DNA of 64,000 nucleotides from Deinococcus carri (GTDB taxonomy: Bacteria; Deinococcota; Deinococci; Deinococcales; Deinococcaceae). The notes below the pieces were generated by a model, which did not search any database, had not been told where the DNA came from, and worked only from the letters and a program-made list of their open reading frames with translations. The translations under genes and the position numbers were made by a program. Below, in pieces: positions 41,524 to 55,644 of this stretch. The stretch's first letter is position 1; the number at the start of each line of letters is the position of its first letter. The DNA is taken from positions 1 to 64,000 of the forward strand of contig NZ_BAABRP010000005.1 in NCBI RefSeq assembly GCF_039545055.1, given 5' to 3'.

Positions 41524-41695
41524 CAATGGTGCGGACAGTTTCATAACCTTCTGGACCTTTTCAGCGTTGGGACGGCGTTGCCGTCCACCCCCCTCCCCAA
41601 CCCCTCCCCCGCAAGGGGAGAGGGGCTTTTTGCGCCCCGCACGCCATTCTCGAATACATCTCTCCCAAGAGGATGCAAAACTGTCCGCACCATTG
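41524..41695. mobile_element. MITE-like element, 172 bp, 18-bp terminal inverted repeats
   Basis: CAATGGTGCGGACAGTTT (41524-41541) and its perfect reverse complement (41678-41695) bound a 172-bp segment with no gene. CTGAC occurs immediately outside both ends (41519-41523 and 41696-41700), the expected 5-bp target-site duplication. Inside is a GC-rich terminator-like hairpin (CCCCTC...GAGGGG followed by CTTTTT, about 41606-41636). It is probably mobilised in trans by an IS transposase elsewhere. Confidence 0.8.
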
Positions 41696-41796
41696 CTGAC
41701 AGCCTGTTCGAAAAGGTTCCTGATGGAAGGCGAAGTGCGCTGGGAGGTCGTGCCCGTTCCCCCCTCTCCTGCGGAGCTGTACCAGCCCCAGCCTCC

Positions 41797-42069
41797 CCCC
41801 TTGAACGCTTGATGTGCGACAGCGGGTTAGGGTAAGGCCAGAAGGTCAAGGTGGGCACCCAGCGGACAACCCCAGGCGGCATCAAGCCAGAGCAAGAGGT
41901 GATGGGCGGCGATTGTGGCACTCAGGCGCAGCCACCAAGTCTATCAGGCAGTGACTATCAGTCAGTACAGTGTGGTCAGGACGGTCGCGGCATCAAGAAC
42001 TGGCGTCACAACCTGGCACCTATTGATACCGGCCGCTGTTCTTTCCCTGTACATCAAGCGTTCAAGGGG
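41797..42069. repeat. 19-bp perfect inverted repeat enclosing 235 bp
   Basis: CCCCTTGAACGCTTGATGT (41797-41815) is exactly repeated in inverse at 42051-42069. The enclosed 235 bp has no recognisable gene. It could be a second MITE or a remnant of an insertion sequence; no target duplication was found. Confidence 0.65.
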
Positions 42070-42084
42070 AGACAGCTCCTGTCC

Positions 42085-42160
42085 CCGGCTCCCACTCCGG
42101 GGAACTGTCAGTGAAGCTGGACGAACACGTCCAGACCCGGACTTTGCGGTGGCCCTGCCC
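42085..42160. repeat. Degenerate intergenic repeat, copy D
   Basis: Blocks GGCTCCCACT, GGGGAACTGTCAG and CCGGACTTTGCGGTGGCCCTGC recur in the same order at 47790-47880 with scattered substitutions. Both copies lie shortly upstream of a plus-strand gene. Confidence 0.6.
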
Positions 42161-42251
42161 CTTTGGCCGTCCCTTCAACGTCAAGGCATCCTCAAGACCG
42201 ACTGTGCCTCCTGCACGGCGGGCCGCCGTACCCGGCCGCTAGCCTGCCCGC

Positions 42252-43133
<882 letters not shown>

Positions 43134-43148
43134 GGCTAAGCTGAGGGA

Positions 43149-43530
43149 GTGCGCCCTCAACAGCTGCCCCACCCTTGGAAAGGGCTGCTGGTCGCCGTCC
43201 TGGGTTTCCTGACTGTTTGGGCGCTGTGGCCGCTGATCTGGCTGGGCCTGAGCTTTCCGCGCCTCAGCGGGCAGGAACCCGACACGCCCGCTCTTTTCGC
43301 AGCGGCTCCCCGCGTTTTCCTCACCGGAGCGGTGGTGAAGGTCAGTGGCCCGGCGGGGGCGGTGCCTGGGCGTTATCTGCTGCGTTCTCAGGAACGGCTG
43401 GACGACCATCTGGCTGCCCAGGGCTGGACCTTTACCGACCAGATGGGCGCAGGGCGCTTCTACCAGCAACCGGGACACCGCCTGACAGCCACGTGCCGCC
43501 TCTATACCCGTCACTTCAGCGTGTGTCAGG

Positions 43531-43547
<17 letters not shown>
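43149..43547 (+). CDS. Single-helix membrane-anchored protein, unknown function
   Basis: A 132-residue protein: short cytoplasmic start, one helix ([22 protein letters not shown]) and an extracytoplasmic domain with two Cys near the C-terminus ([12 protein letters not shown]) that could form a disulphide. No family recognised. TAAGCT lies six nt before GTG 43149 and no Shine-Dalgarno exists, supporting this GTG start. It overlaps the convergent recO by 17 nt. Confidence 0.72.
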
Positions 43548-44283
<736 letters not shown>

Positions 44284-44606
44284 AGAAACCGCCTCACGAG
44301 GTCAGTCTAGGGCGGCCACGCTGGAAAGAGGGGGCGGTGCGGCACGGTTGCGGGGGAGCGGTCAGCCTTCAGCTCTCAGCCGTCAGCGAAAGGAAGGCCA
44401 CGGGAGCTTGGGCTGAACGCCAGGGCGGTGCCCAGAAAGGTTCGGCAACCTTTCTGGGCCGAACGAAGTGAGAAACCGTGATAAGGGCGGCGCGCAGTGG
44501 AGTTGCTGCCCAGGACGCGCGGCAACGTAACGGCGTGCCGCCCTAACGCTCACGGCTGAAAGCTCCCCCACCTTCACCCACCTCGCCCCCCCGGTACACT
44601 CGCCCC
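44284..44606. other. 323-bp spacer between recO and a zinc-finger gene, with hairpins and heptamers
   Basis: It holds a heptamer array GGTCAGC, CTTCAGC, TCTCAGC, CGTCAGC (about 44361-44388), a facing array near 44550-44572 (CGCTCAC, GGCTGAA), and between them a perfect 12-bp stem CCCAGAAAGGTT/AACCTTTCTGGG (44431-44442 with 44447-44458, 4-nt loop). TACACT (44595-44600) at the right end is the -10 box of the next gene. No protein gene seen. Confidence 0.7.
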
Positions 44607-45011
44607 ATGAGTGACTCCCGCCCCAAGAATCACAGCGCCCGCGACATGCTGCGGGAACTGTTTCCGGAATCGTACCGGGAACTGTTCGGCGAGAGCGGCG
44701 CGGCGGAAAGCCCCCTCACGCTGGGGCTGTACGCGGTGGCCGACGGCCGGCTGGCGCTGGTGCATGGCGACCAGCTCGCCGAATTCACGCCGCTGGACCC
44801 CAGGGGGCACAACGCCCTGCACTGCGACCTGTGCCACTACACCCGCTCGCGCAGCGAGGCCGCCATCTACCGGGTGGTGGTGGGCGCACGCCGGACCCGC
44901 TACGTGACCCTGTGCCTGGGCACCGAAGCCTGCCAGAAGCGGGCAGGCACGCAGGCCCTGGCGCACCTGGCCGGGCGCATCTTTCCTATTGAACGGCTGT
45001 ACGTGGACTGA
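44607..45011 (+). CDS. Small zinc-finger-like protein (possible EF-G-binding C-terminal type)
   Basis: A 134-residue protein. The central and C-terminal part has a putative treble-clef zinc site: [12 protein letters not shown] and, further on, [16 protein letters not shown], spacing like the C-terminal domain of FusC/fibronectin-binding-type proteins that bind EF-G. This assignment is tentative. TACACT six nt before ATG supports a leaderless start. Its stop TGA (45009-45011) is the first triplet of repeat copy C. Confidence 0.65.
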   Translation: MSDSRPKNHSARDMLRELFPESYRELFGESGAAESPLTLGLYAVADGRLALVHGDQLAEFTPLDPRGHNALHCDLCHYTRSRSEAAIYRVVVGARRTRYVTLCLGTEACQKRAGTQALAHLAGRIFPIERLYVD

Positions 45012-45090
45012 TACCGACTCCGATGGAATCACTTCGTCAACGATTCCATCGGAGTCGCGCGAGAAGGAGCAAAACGGGTTCCGTCTGAGC
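45009..45090 (+). repeat. Diverged relative of the multi-hairpin repeat, copy C
   Basis: It begins TGATACC like copies A and B, has a perfect 15-bp hairpin GACTCCGATGGAATC/GATTCCATCGGAGTC (45016-45030 with 45042-45056), and continues GCGAGAAGGAGCAAAACGGG, comparable to the middle of copy B. The second half is diverged or absent. Confidence 0.6.
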
Positions 45091-45181
45091 GGGGAGCCTG
45101 TCCCTGAACCGTGGACGGCAACGCCAGGCCTGCCCTACGTTGGGTGGCCGCCCCGTACCCAGCGGCTATGCTGGGCCGGAT

Positions 45182-46672
45182 ATGAAAATTCAGCTCTCCC
45201 TGGCGGTTCTTGGCCTGACGGCCCTGCTCTCGGCTTGCAGCACGGACACGACGACCAAGACGCCGCAGCCGACCACCAATGCCGAAATCCCCAACGTGCC
45301 TCGCACGGTGACGCCGGACAGGTACGGCTGCCCGGCGGGCGACAGCGCGCAGCGGCCCATCTCGGCGCTGCTGGGGGCAGGGATGCAGGGCGACAACTAC
45401 CTGCCCCGGCTGCGGCCCCAGACCGACCTGCCCGACACCATGCAGGACATGCTCTACAGCGTCAAGAGCCTGATGAACGTGTACTACTACGGCTTCTCGG
45501 CGGTGGACCTCGACAGGGTGCACGATCAGGCGTACCAGGACACCAAGAAACTCTTCCCCAAAGCCCTCGCCAGCTACTTCGTGCCGTATGCCAACGACGC
45601 CAGGATCGACCCGCTGATGTCGGCCTATATCGACAACTTCAAGGACGAACACACCTTCTACCGCAACTACTCGCAGGCCGACGCCTACCGCCGCGCCATC
45701 AACAACCAGCCGACCGCCACGCCGGTGTTCGGCCTGAACTACGCCCCGGTGCCCGGCAAGGATGGCGCGGTCCTGACCGACACCCGGGTGGGCGGTCCCG
45801 CCTTCACGGCCGGGCTGCGCCGCGGCGACGTGCTGCTGAGCGTGGACGGCACGCCCCTGAAGCGCGCCGGGGCCAGCGACAGCGACGCCCAGGCCGCCTA
45901 CAGCAAGATCATCAGTGCGGCGGCGGCCAAGCAGGCGGACGTGACCTTCGTGGTGCGGCGGGGCAGCGAGGAGCGCAGCGTGACCCTCAAGGCGGCGCTG
46001 CTGAACGGCGCGGCCCAGCCCTGGGGCGAGATGCGTACGGGCGAGGGCGGCAAGAAGCACTACTACCTGCGGATTCCCACCTTCAGCGGGCAGGGCATCG
46101 CCCAGCGCGTCCATGACCTGATGCGTGAAGCGCAGGCCCAGGGCGCGACGGACGTGATCATCGACCTGCGCAACAACGGCGGCGGCTACCTGCGCGAGTA
46201 CGTCGGCGCGGTGGCGGCCTTCTCGCCCGCGACGGCAGGGGAACAGGTGCGCTACAGCGACGGCAGCGGCTCCAGCTTCAGCTTCGACAGCAAGGGCGTG
46301 GAGTTCAGCGCCTCCTGCTATGACCCCGAACTCACGCTGCCCCTCAAGGACACCACCACGTTTACCGGCAAGACCGCCGTGCTGCTGAACGAGAACAGCG
46401 CCAGCGCCAGCGAGATGTTCAGCCAGAACATCCGCGCGGGCAAGAACACCGTCCTGATCGGTGAACCCACCTACGGCATCAGCAACACCGTGACGGGCAG
46501 CTTCGACCTTCCCGCCCAGCGCAACATGAGCGTCACCATGGGCCGGGTGCTGCTGAACGGCAAGTACGCCGACGAGCAGGTCAAGCCCGACGTGGCTGTG
46601 AAAGACGACCTCGCCCTGCTGGCCGACGGCCGGGATGTGGGCCTGGAAGCCGCCTTCTCGCAACTGAAGTAA
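45182..46672 (+). CDS. S41 family (C-terminal-processing) peptidase, lipoprotein
   Basis: A 496-residue exported protease. Signal MKIQLSLAVLGLTALLSAC with lipobox at Cys19; a helical N-terminal region (about 60-180); a PDZ domain (VLTDTRVGGPAFTAGLRRGD); and an S41 catalytic core with DLRNNGGGYL, nucleophile Ser in LNENSASASEMFSQNIR and IGEPTYGISNTV. CTP family proteases trim or degrade envelope proteins. TATGCT (45167-45172) lies nine nt before ATG; no Shine-Dalgarno. Confidence 0.92.
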   Translation: MKIQLSLAVLGLTALLSACSTDTTTKTPQPTTNAEIPNVPRTVTPDRYGCPAGDSAQRPISALLGAGMQGDNYLPRLRPQTDLPDTMQDMLYSVKSLMNVYYYGFSAVDLDRVHDQAYQDTKKLFPKALASYFVPYANDARIDPLMSAYIDNFKDEHTFYRNYSQADAYRRAINNQPTATPVFGLNYAPVPGKDGAVLTDTRVGGPAFTAGLRRGDVLLSVDGTPLKRAGASDSDAQAAYSKIISAAAAKQADVTFVVRRGSEERSVTLKAALLNGAAQPWGEMRTGEGGKKHYYLRIPTFSGQGIAQRVHDLMREAQAQGATDVIIDLRNNGGGYLREYVGAVAAFSPATAGEQVRYSDGSGSSFSFDSKGVEFSASCYDPELTLPLKDTTTFTGKTAVLLNENSASASEMFSQNIRAGKNTVLIGEPTYGISNTVTGSFDLPAQRNMSVTMGRVLLNGKYADEQVKPDVAVKDDLALLADGRDVGLEAAFSQLK

Positions 46673-46687
46673 AGCGGCTCACGGGCA

Positions 46688-46722
46688 GGGGGTGGATGGG
46701 GCTGTCCCGTCCACCCCCTTCA
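46688..46722 (+). terminator. Terminator of the S41 peptidase gene
   Basis: GGGGGTGGA (46688-46696) pairs perfectly with TCCACCCCC (46710-46718). The T run is short (TT). Confidence 0.65.
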
Positions 46723-46989
46723 TGTGCAACCCGGCAACCCGTCGCGGCGTGGCGAGAATGCCCTCGCTGCCACTTCCCTATAACGCGCTGGATAACACGC
46801 TGGGGCCGCTTGCAGCGCTTGCAGACGGAACCGGAGCGGCTGTGGGTGAGCTGGAATCCGGACGGGTGGTGGCTGCGGCCTGAGGTCGTGGGGCTGGGGG
46901 TGATGGTGCTGCTGGGGCCGGTCGCGCTCCGCCTGATGCTGCTGTTGGGGCACGGGAGGCATTCGGGGAGTTCATGGCCGCGGGCCTAA
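46696..46989 (+). CDS. Possible small membrane protein
   Basis: An open frame of up to 97 codons with a CPRC motif, a Trp/Arg-rich segment and one hydrophobic helix (VVGLGVMVLLGPVALRLMLLLG). Third-position GC from about 46780 on is like that of genes here, but the first ATG lies in the terminator loop of the upstream gene, so the true start is uncertain and may be internal. No family recognised. Confidence 0.3.
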   Translation: MGLSRPPPSCATRQPVAAWRECPRCHFPITRWITRWGRLQRLQTEPERLWVSWNPDGWWLRPEVVGLGVMVLLGPVALRLMLLLGHGRHSGSSWPRA

Positions 46990-47123
46990 CCGTTGCCACC
47001 GCCCTCGCCTCCCTGCAACGGGCGCTGCGCCGGAACAGGCGGGCGATGCTGGCAATACTGGGTGTGCGCCAGGTGCCTGCACACCCGGCCTGGACATTGA
47101 TCCTCACCCGGCTGGCCTTCTAG
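46974..47123 (+). CDS. Possible 49-residue basic protein
   Basis: A short frame from ATG 46974 to TAG 47121-47123, preceded by GGGGAG. It encodes a basic helix ([18 protein letters not shown]) and ends just where the -10 box of the MgtC gene (TAGCCT 47121-47126) begins. It overlaps the preceding small frame by 16 nt. Real expression is uncertain. Confidence 0.3.
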   Translation: MAAGLTVATALASLQRALRRNRRAMLAILGVRQVPAHPAWTLILTRLAF

Positions 47124-47132
47124 CCTGAGCGG

Positions 47133-47627
47133 GTGGAGACCTTCTGGACCGAATTGAAGCTGATGCAGGGCCTGCTCGCCGCCTTCGTGCTGAGCGGCCT
47201 GATCGGCTGGGAGCGCGAGGGGCGGGGGCACAACGCCGGGCTACGGACCCACATTCTGGTGGGGGTGAGTGCCGCCCTGTTCGTGGTGCTGGCCGACACG
47301 CTGATCCTGCGCTTCGCGGACGACTCGGCGCAGGTCCGCTTTGACCTGGTGGGCGTGCTGGGGGCGGTGGTCAGCGGAGTGAGCTTTCTGGGGGCCGGGG
47401 CCATCTTCTCCGACCGGCGGGGCGAGGGGGCCAGGGGACTCACTACCGCGGCGGGCCTGCTCGCCACGGCGGGCGTCGGCGTGGCCTGTGGCCTGCACCT
47501 GTACGTGCTGGCGACCGGGGCCACACTGCTCTTTCTGTTCACGCTGGGCTGGCTTGGCCGCCTGCTCGGGGAGAAGAACCGCGAGGAGGCCGGGGGGCTG
47601 CCAGGGGCCGACCGGGAACGTTCCTGA
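47133..47627 (+). CDS. MgtC/SapB family membrane protein
   Basis: A 164-residue membrane protein with four to five helices. Family hallmarks: [37 protein letters not shown] and [19 protein letters not shown]. MgtC-like proteins influence magnesium limitation and phosphate or ATP homeostasis in some bacteria; the role here is unknown. TAGCCT at 47121-47126 lies six nt before GTG 47133, a leaderless start. Confidence 0.9.
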   Translation: METFWTELKLMQGLLAAFVLSGLIGWEREGRGHNAGLRTHILVGVSAALFVVLADTLILRFADDSAQVRFDLVGVLGAVVSGVSFLGAGAIFSDRRGEGARGLTTAAGLLATAGVGVACGLHLYVLATGATLLFLFTLGWLGRLLGEKNREEAGGLPGADRERS

Positions 47628-47929
47628 AGCGGCCTACGCCCACCAGGGCAATCGCAAGCTCGCAACGTTCGCACAGGCCGATTCAACCCCTCTGCAAGCA
47701 GCTCTGTGAGCCACCTCTGCTTCGCCGCTTTACAAGTCCCCCTCAAAGGGAGGCAACAGATTTAGCGTCCTGGCAGGCAAGCAGAGTCCCTGGCTCCCGC
47801 TGAGGGGAGCTATCAGCAAAGCTGACTGAGGGATTGACCGGGCGAGCCTCCCCAAACCGGACTTTGGGGTTGCCCTGCTGTACCCGCCACCCTTTGCAGA
47901 CTCGCCAATATTGTATACAATATCCAAAC
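47628..47929. other. 302-bp spacer with repeat copy E and the proline-operon promoter
   Basis: About 47730-47880 contains copy E of the repeat at 42085-42160 (shared GGCTCCCGCT, GGGGAGCTATCAG, CCGGACTTTGGGGTTGCCCTGC). TTGCAG (47894-47899) and TACAAT (47916-47921) with a 16-nt spacer form the promoter of the regulator gene. No gene is seen. Confidence 0.65.
47908..47923. promoter_or_regulatory. Perfect palindromic operator ATATTGTATACAATAT
   Basis: The 16-bp palindrome lies across the -10 box of the GntR-family gene, seven nt from its ATG at 47930. TTGTATACAA-type palindromes fit the operators of FadR-subfamily GntR regulators, so this is probably the site of autoregulation and control of the proline operon. 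Confidence 0.75.
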
Positions 47930-49512
<1,583 letters not shown>

Positions 49513-49516
49513 CGCC

Positions 49517-50384
49517 GTGACGCTGATCGGCGTGACGGGTGCGCCGGGCAACGTGGGCACGCCGCTGGTGCAGGCGCTGCTGGCCCGCGGCGCGCATGTG
49601 CGGGTGCTGGCCCGCCGCCCCGACCACGCCCGCGCCACCCTCGGGGAGCAGCCGGGGCTGGAGTTCGGGCACCTCGAATTTGGTGACCGGCGCACCTACG
49701 TCGCGGCCTTTCAGGGGGTGGAGCGTCTGTTCGTGACGCGGCCCCCGCAACTCAGCCGGGTCACGCGCGACATGGTGCCCGCGCTGGACGTGGCGCTGGG
49801 GGCAGGTGTGCGGCAGATGGTCCTGCTCTCGCTGCAAGGCGCGGAACACAACCCGCTCGTGCCGCACGCGCAGCTCGAAAAGTACCTGTTGGGCACCGGG
49901 GCCGACTTCACCCTGCTGCGCCCCGGCTTCTTCATGCAGAACCTGACCACCATGCACCTGCCCGAACTGCGCGGGGGCGAGGTGTTCGTTCCGGCGGGCC
50001 GGGGCCGCACCAGCTTCATAGACGTGCGCGACATCGCGGAGGTGGGGGCCGTGGTCCTCACGGAGCCGGGGCACGCGGGGCAGGCGTACGAACTGACGGG
50101 CGCGGAGGCCCTCAGCTATGCCGAGGTCGCCGCGAAGTTCAGCGCCGCCACGGGCCGCCTCATCCGCTACACCGACCCCAGCCCGCTCGCCTTCTACCGC
50201 CGCCTGCGGGAGCGTGGCGTCAGCACCGGGCAACTGCTGATCATGGAAGCCATCTACGCCACGGCCCGCTTCGGCCTCGCCGCCCGCGTCACGCCCGACA
50301 CCGCCCGCCTGCTGGGGCGTCCGCCCCGCTCCTTTGACCAGTTCGCCCACGACGCCGCCCCCCTTCTGACCCAGGAGACTCCCC

Positions 50385-50392
<8 letters not shown>
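49517..50392 (+). CDS. NmrA-like NAD(P)-binding protein within the proline operon
   Basis: A 291-residue atypical short-chain-dehydrogenase-fold protein: [22 protein letters not shown] is the dinucleotide-binding loop, followed by [29 protein letters not shown] and [11 protein letters not shown]. NmrA-like members often act as redox sensors or quinone/isoflavone-type reductases and lack the SDR Tyr-x-x-x-Lys. It starts 4 nt after the PRODH stop and overlaps the P5C dehydrogenase start by 8 nt, so it is expressed with proline catabolism although no role there is established. Confidence 0.85.
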
Positions 50393-51956
<1,564 letters not shown>

Positions 51957-52346
51957 ACGCTGTCCCGGTAAGAGAGACAAGGGAGGGCAGGACGGATCGG
52001 AGGCGATCCATCCTGCCCTCCCTGTCATCACACTTCCAGGCCCGCTTCGAGAGCCAGGAACAGCCCAACGATACCGAGCACAGGATGCCACTCGAAGCGC
52101 AGAAATGGACCTTTTCTATCATTTGAAAGGCACGGACCGGGCGCAGGAAAGAGGCTCGGGGACGTGTGATGAAGCTGAACATGGACCGGGTTCAAATTGG
52201 TCTAAACAGGGCATGAACGGCCTCTGAGACCCGCTTTAGCATTCCGTCCAAGCCCAATTTCGTTCAGTCCTTTCGCCCCACGGGGCGGGGTCCGGCTCCT
52301 TCAGGTCGGCCTGTCCCAGCGGCTTTCCGTGTTCCCGGAGGTTCCT
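51957..52346. other. 390-bp spacer between the proline operon and the subtilase gene
   Basis: It contains the put operon terminator at its left end. A minus-strand open stretch ending at 52028 reads [18 protein letters not shown] at its C-terminus and has no clear start; it may be a small relic of a membrane protein. The remainder to 52346 is unremarkable and includes the GGAGG of the next gene. Confidence 0.5.
51980..52023 (+). terminator. Terminator-like hairpin of the proline operon
   Basis: AGGGAGGGCAGGACGGATC (51980-51998) pairs with GATCCATCCTGCCCTCCCT (52005-52023) with one mismatch and a 6-nt loop: 18 of 19 pairs. There is no T run, so it may act as a 3' stabilising hairpin rather than an intrinsic terminator. 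Confidence 0.65.
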
Positions 52347-54095
52347 ATGAAGCACACCCGCACCCTGCTCGCCGCGACCCTGGCCCTCACGCTCGCCGCC
52401 TGTGGACAGCAGGCTCAGGTCACGGCCCCTGCCGCCAGCACCCCGGACCAGACCGCCACGAATGGCGACGCCTACCTGGTGGGCTTCAAGGAAAGCGCGC
52501 TGGGTGCCCAGGGCCTCAGTGCCCAGCAGCTTGCCGCGCAGGCCCAGGTGCAGGCGCAGGCCATCACGGCGGCGGGGGGCACGCTCACCAGCCAGTGGGC
52601 CGAGATCAGCGCCGCGGCCGTGCGCCTCGGCCCCGACGCGCTGGCCCGCCTGAAGAACAACCCGCTGGTCGAATACGTGGAACCCGACCTGAAGCGCCAC
52701 GCGATGGGGATGCGCAGCGGCACCACCGACGCGAACGCCGGACGCGGCAGCCTGACGGCCCAGGGCCTCAGCGCGCAGACCACGCCGGTCTACACCGCCA
52801 GCGGCGAAACCACCTGGGGGGACAGCGCCCTCAAGGTGCCCAGCCTGCGCACGGGCGGCTACACCGGGGCGGGCGTGGCCGTCTGCGTCACGGACACCGG
52901 CATCGACGGGAACCACCCGGAGTTCGCGCGCAAGCTCAAGGGCTTCAAGAACTTCGTGACGACCGAGACGAACCGCAATGACCCCTACGCCCTCAACGAC
53001 GTGTCGCACCACGGCACACACGTGTCCGGCACCATCTTCGCGCAGTACGGGGCGGGAACTGGGGCGACCGGCACGCAGGCGGGCATGGACCCGAACGGCG
53101 TGGGCGGCGTGGCGAGCGGCGTGAACCTGTACATGGCGCGCGTGCTGGGCGACGACGGCTCCGGCAGCTCCAGCGGCATCATCAACGGCGTGAACTGGTG
53201 CGCCGCGCAACTCAGGAGCCAGGGCGGCACCGAGAACAAGGTCGTGATCAGCATGTCCCTGGGTGGGGGCCGCGCCAGCCAGACCGAGCAGCGGGCCTAC
53301 ACCAACGTCTACAACAAGGGCGCGCTGGTGATCGCCGCGACCGGGAACGACGGGGCCGCCGTGTCCTACCCCGCCGCCTACACCAACGTGGTCGGTATCG
53401 GCGCGATTGACGACGCCGAGGCCAAGGCCGACTTCAGCAACTTCGGCCCGCAGGTGGACCTGGTCGGCCCCGGCGTTCACGTGCTGAGCAGCGTGCCGCT
53501 GGGTCAGGGCACCCGCGCCAGTGCCAGCGGCGGCGGCGTGACCTTCAGCGACGTGCAGGCCGCCGACCTCAGCGGCAAGGCCACCTTCAGCGGCAACATC
53601 GTGGCGGCGGGCGGCACGAACGAGCTGTGCGGCACCGGCACGCGCAACGCGGCCCTCAGCGGCAACATCGCCCTGATTGCGCGCGGCACCTGCTCCTTCG
53701 AGGAAAAGACCGCCAACGCCGTCGCCAGCGGGGCCAAGGCCGTCATGATCTACAACAATGCGGCTGGCCCCCTGGGCATGAGCCTCACCAACAGCTACAA
53801 CGTGCCTGTCGTGGGCATCACCCAGGCTGACGGCCAGGCCCTCCTGGGCAAGCTGCCCACCACGGGTACGGTCAGCGTCTCCGGGGCCGACTACGAGTAC
53901 TTCGACGGCACCAGCATGGCGACCCCGCACGTGAGCGCCGCCGCCGCCGTGGTGTGGGCCGCCAAGCCCAGCCTGACGAACACGCAGCTCCTGAACCTGC
54001 TCACCAGCACCGCCAAGGACCTGGGCGCGGCCGGCAAGGACGACAACTTCGGCTACGGTCTGGTAAACCCCCTCAAGGCAATCACCGGACAGTAA
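52347..54095 (+). CDS. Subtilisin-like serine protease, lipoprotein with PA domain
   Basis: A 582-residue exported protease. Signal ending in lipobox LAAC, an inhibitor I9-type propeptide (YLVGFKESALGAQG to VEYVEPDLKR), then the S8 catalytic domain: Asp183 in VTDTGIDGNHPEF, His222 in HHGTHVSGT, Ser523 in DGTSMATPHVSAAA. Between His and Ser domains a PA insert of about 110 residues (FSGNIVAAGGTNELCGTG to KLPTTGTVSV) carries Cys pairs. GGAGG six nt before ATG. A terminator follows at 54111-54143. Confidence 0.95.
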   Translation: MKHTRTLLAATLALTLAACGQQAQVTAPAASTPDQTATNGDAYLVGFKESALGAQGLSAQQLAAQAQVQAQAITAAGGTLTSQWAEISAAAVRLGPDALARLKNNPLVEYVEPDLKRHAMGMRSGTTDANAGRGSLTAQGLSAQTTPVYTASGETTWGDSALKVPSLRTGGYTGAGVAVCVTDTGIDGNHPEFARKLKGFKNFVTTETNRNDPYALNDVSHHGTHVSGTIFAQYGAGTGATGTQAGMDPNGVGGVASGVNLYMARVLGDDGSGSSSGIINGVNWCAAQLRSQGGTENKVVISMSLGGGRASQTEQRAYTNVYNKGALVIAATGNDGAAVSYPAAYTNVVGIGAIDDAEAKADFSNFGPQVDLVGPGVHVLSSVPLGQGTRASASGGGVTFSDVQAADLSGKATFSGNIVAAGGTNELCGTGTRNAALSGNIALIARGTCSFEEKTANAVASGAKAVMIYNNAAGPLGMSLTNSYNVPVVGITQADGQALLGKLPTTGTVSVSGADYEYFDGTSMATPHVSAAAAVVWAAKPSLTNTQLLNLLTSTAKDLGAAGKDDNFGYGLVNPLKAITGQ

Positions 54096-54110
54096 AGCGC
54101 TCAGCAAAGG

Positions 54111-54144
54111 CCCGCCCTCCGATTTGGGGGGCGGGTGCTTTTTG
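54111..54144 (+). terminator. Terminator of the subtilase gene
   Basis: CCCGCCC (54111-54117) pairs with GGGCGGG (54129-54135), followed by TGCTTTTT. Confidence 0.85.
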
Positions 54145-54196
54145 GGATGCTCTGCGCGACGAGCTGTGAACTGGTCGCTTGCCATCTTTTCCAAGT

Positions 54197-55644
54197 TCAG
54201 CGCAGACGGCCCAGAACTTCCCCCAGCAATGTATCGACCATCAACGCTCCGCCCAGAATGGCCGGAATCCCGCCCCCCGGATGCACGCCGGTCCCGACCT
54301 GCCACAGCCGGGGATGCAGGCGGTAGGGCTGGGGATGCAGCGGGCCGCCGCGCCACGCGGGCAGGGCCGCGCCGTAGATGGCCCCGCCGGGATGCCCACC
54401 CGCCGCGTAGTGCCGGGGGGAGAGGGCCGTCACGTCCCGCGCGGTCGCCAGCAGGCCGGGCACGCCCAGCGTCCGCTCCACCCGTTCCACCTGCGCCCGG
54501 ACCCAGGGATGTGCCGGCCCGAGGTCGAGGGCCGTGGGAGGTGCGGTCAGCAGCACCGCCAGGCGCGGGCCGTCCGCGTGGACGAGGGCCAGGGTGTCGG
54601 GCGGCAAGGCCCCGGCCCGCATGGCCGCGCGAAAGGTCCCGAAGTCGGCCGGCGGCAGGACCGAGGTCGCGGGCAGCGGGGCCGGGGCAGGCAGCGCGGC
54701 ATACAGGGCCACGCCGCTCACCGTGCGGCGGGCGACCGGCGAGGGCACCACCTGACCCCGCAGCGCCGCGAGGCGCACCGGGTCCAGCGCACTCACCAGC
54801 AGGTCATGGCGGCGGACCTCTCCCCCGTTCAGCGTGAGGCGGGCCGCTGCGGCGTCCACCCGGACGACCCGCGCCTCCTCGTGGACCTGCACACCGCGTG
54901 CGGCCCCCAGCGCGAGCAGCGTGTCGAGCAACTGGCCCATGCCCCGCGCGGGCCGCGCCACGCTGCCCGCGACAAGGGCAGGAATCAGGGCGTACAGGGC
55001 GGGCGCGTCACTGGGAGCCAGCCCTGCATTCAGCGCGTGGGTGCGGACGGCGTGGGCCAGAGCGGGGGGCAGCCGCCGGGCGCGCACCCAGCCCTCGGCG
55101 GTGAGGTGGCCTCCAGTCGCCCGGAACAGCGCCGCACTCGCCCGCCGGAAGGCCGGGTCGGTAAGGCGTGGCGGCGTGGTGAGCAGTGTGCCGAGGTGGG
55201 GGGCCAGCACGTCCGCCGCCGCACCGTAGGCCGCCCAGGCCGCGTGCAGCGGATGGCCCTCCGGCACAGGCAGCGGCACCGCGCCGAACGGCGTGTGATG
55301 CACGCCCAGTCCGCCCGGCAGCGGGCGCAGGTCCAGCGGGTCCGCCTCGCCCAGTCCAGCTTCGGACAGCCGGGCCAGGAAGGCACGCCACACCCCCGGA
55401 AAGGTGAAGAGACTCGGCCCGGTGTCGAAGCTCAGCCCGCCCACCACGACGCGCCGCAGCTTGCCCCCCGCCCGGTCCCGTTCGTACACCGTGACCACGT
55501 GCCCCCGCTCGCCCAGCAGCGCCGCGAGCGCGAGGCCCGCCAGACCCCCGCCGAGAATGCCAATGGAGCGTGAGTGGTCAGTGGTCAGTGATGAGTGGAA
55601 AAGACGGGGCTTGTGCTGAACGCTGGCGGCTGGTTGCTGGCCGC

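Larger units (their letters stand above)
41499..42251. other. 753-bp repeat-rich spacer without a gene
   Basis: It contains a MITE-like element (41524-41695), a 19-bp perfect inverted repeat spanning 41797-42069, and a repeat (about 42085-42160) shared with 47790-47880. Open frames across it are short and none resembles a known protein; the stretch 41820-42040 may be decayed transposon or coding DNA. The right end holds the leaderless promoter of the esterase (TAGCCT 42240-42245). Confidence 0.6.
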
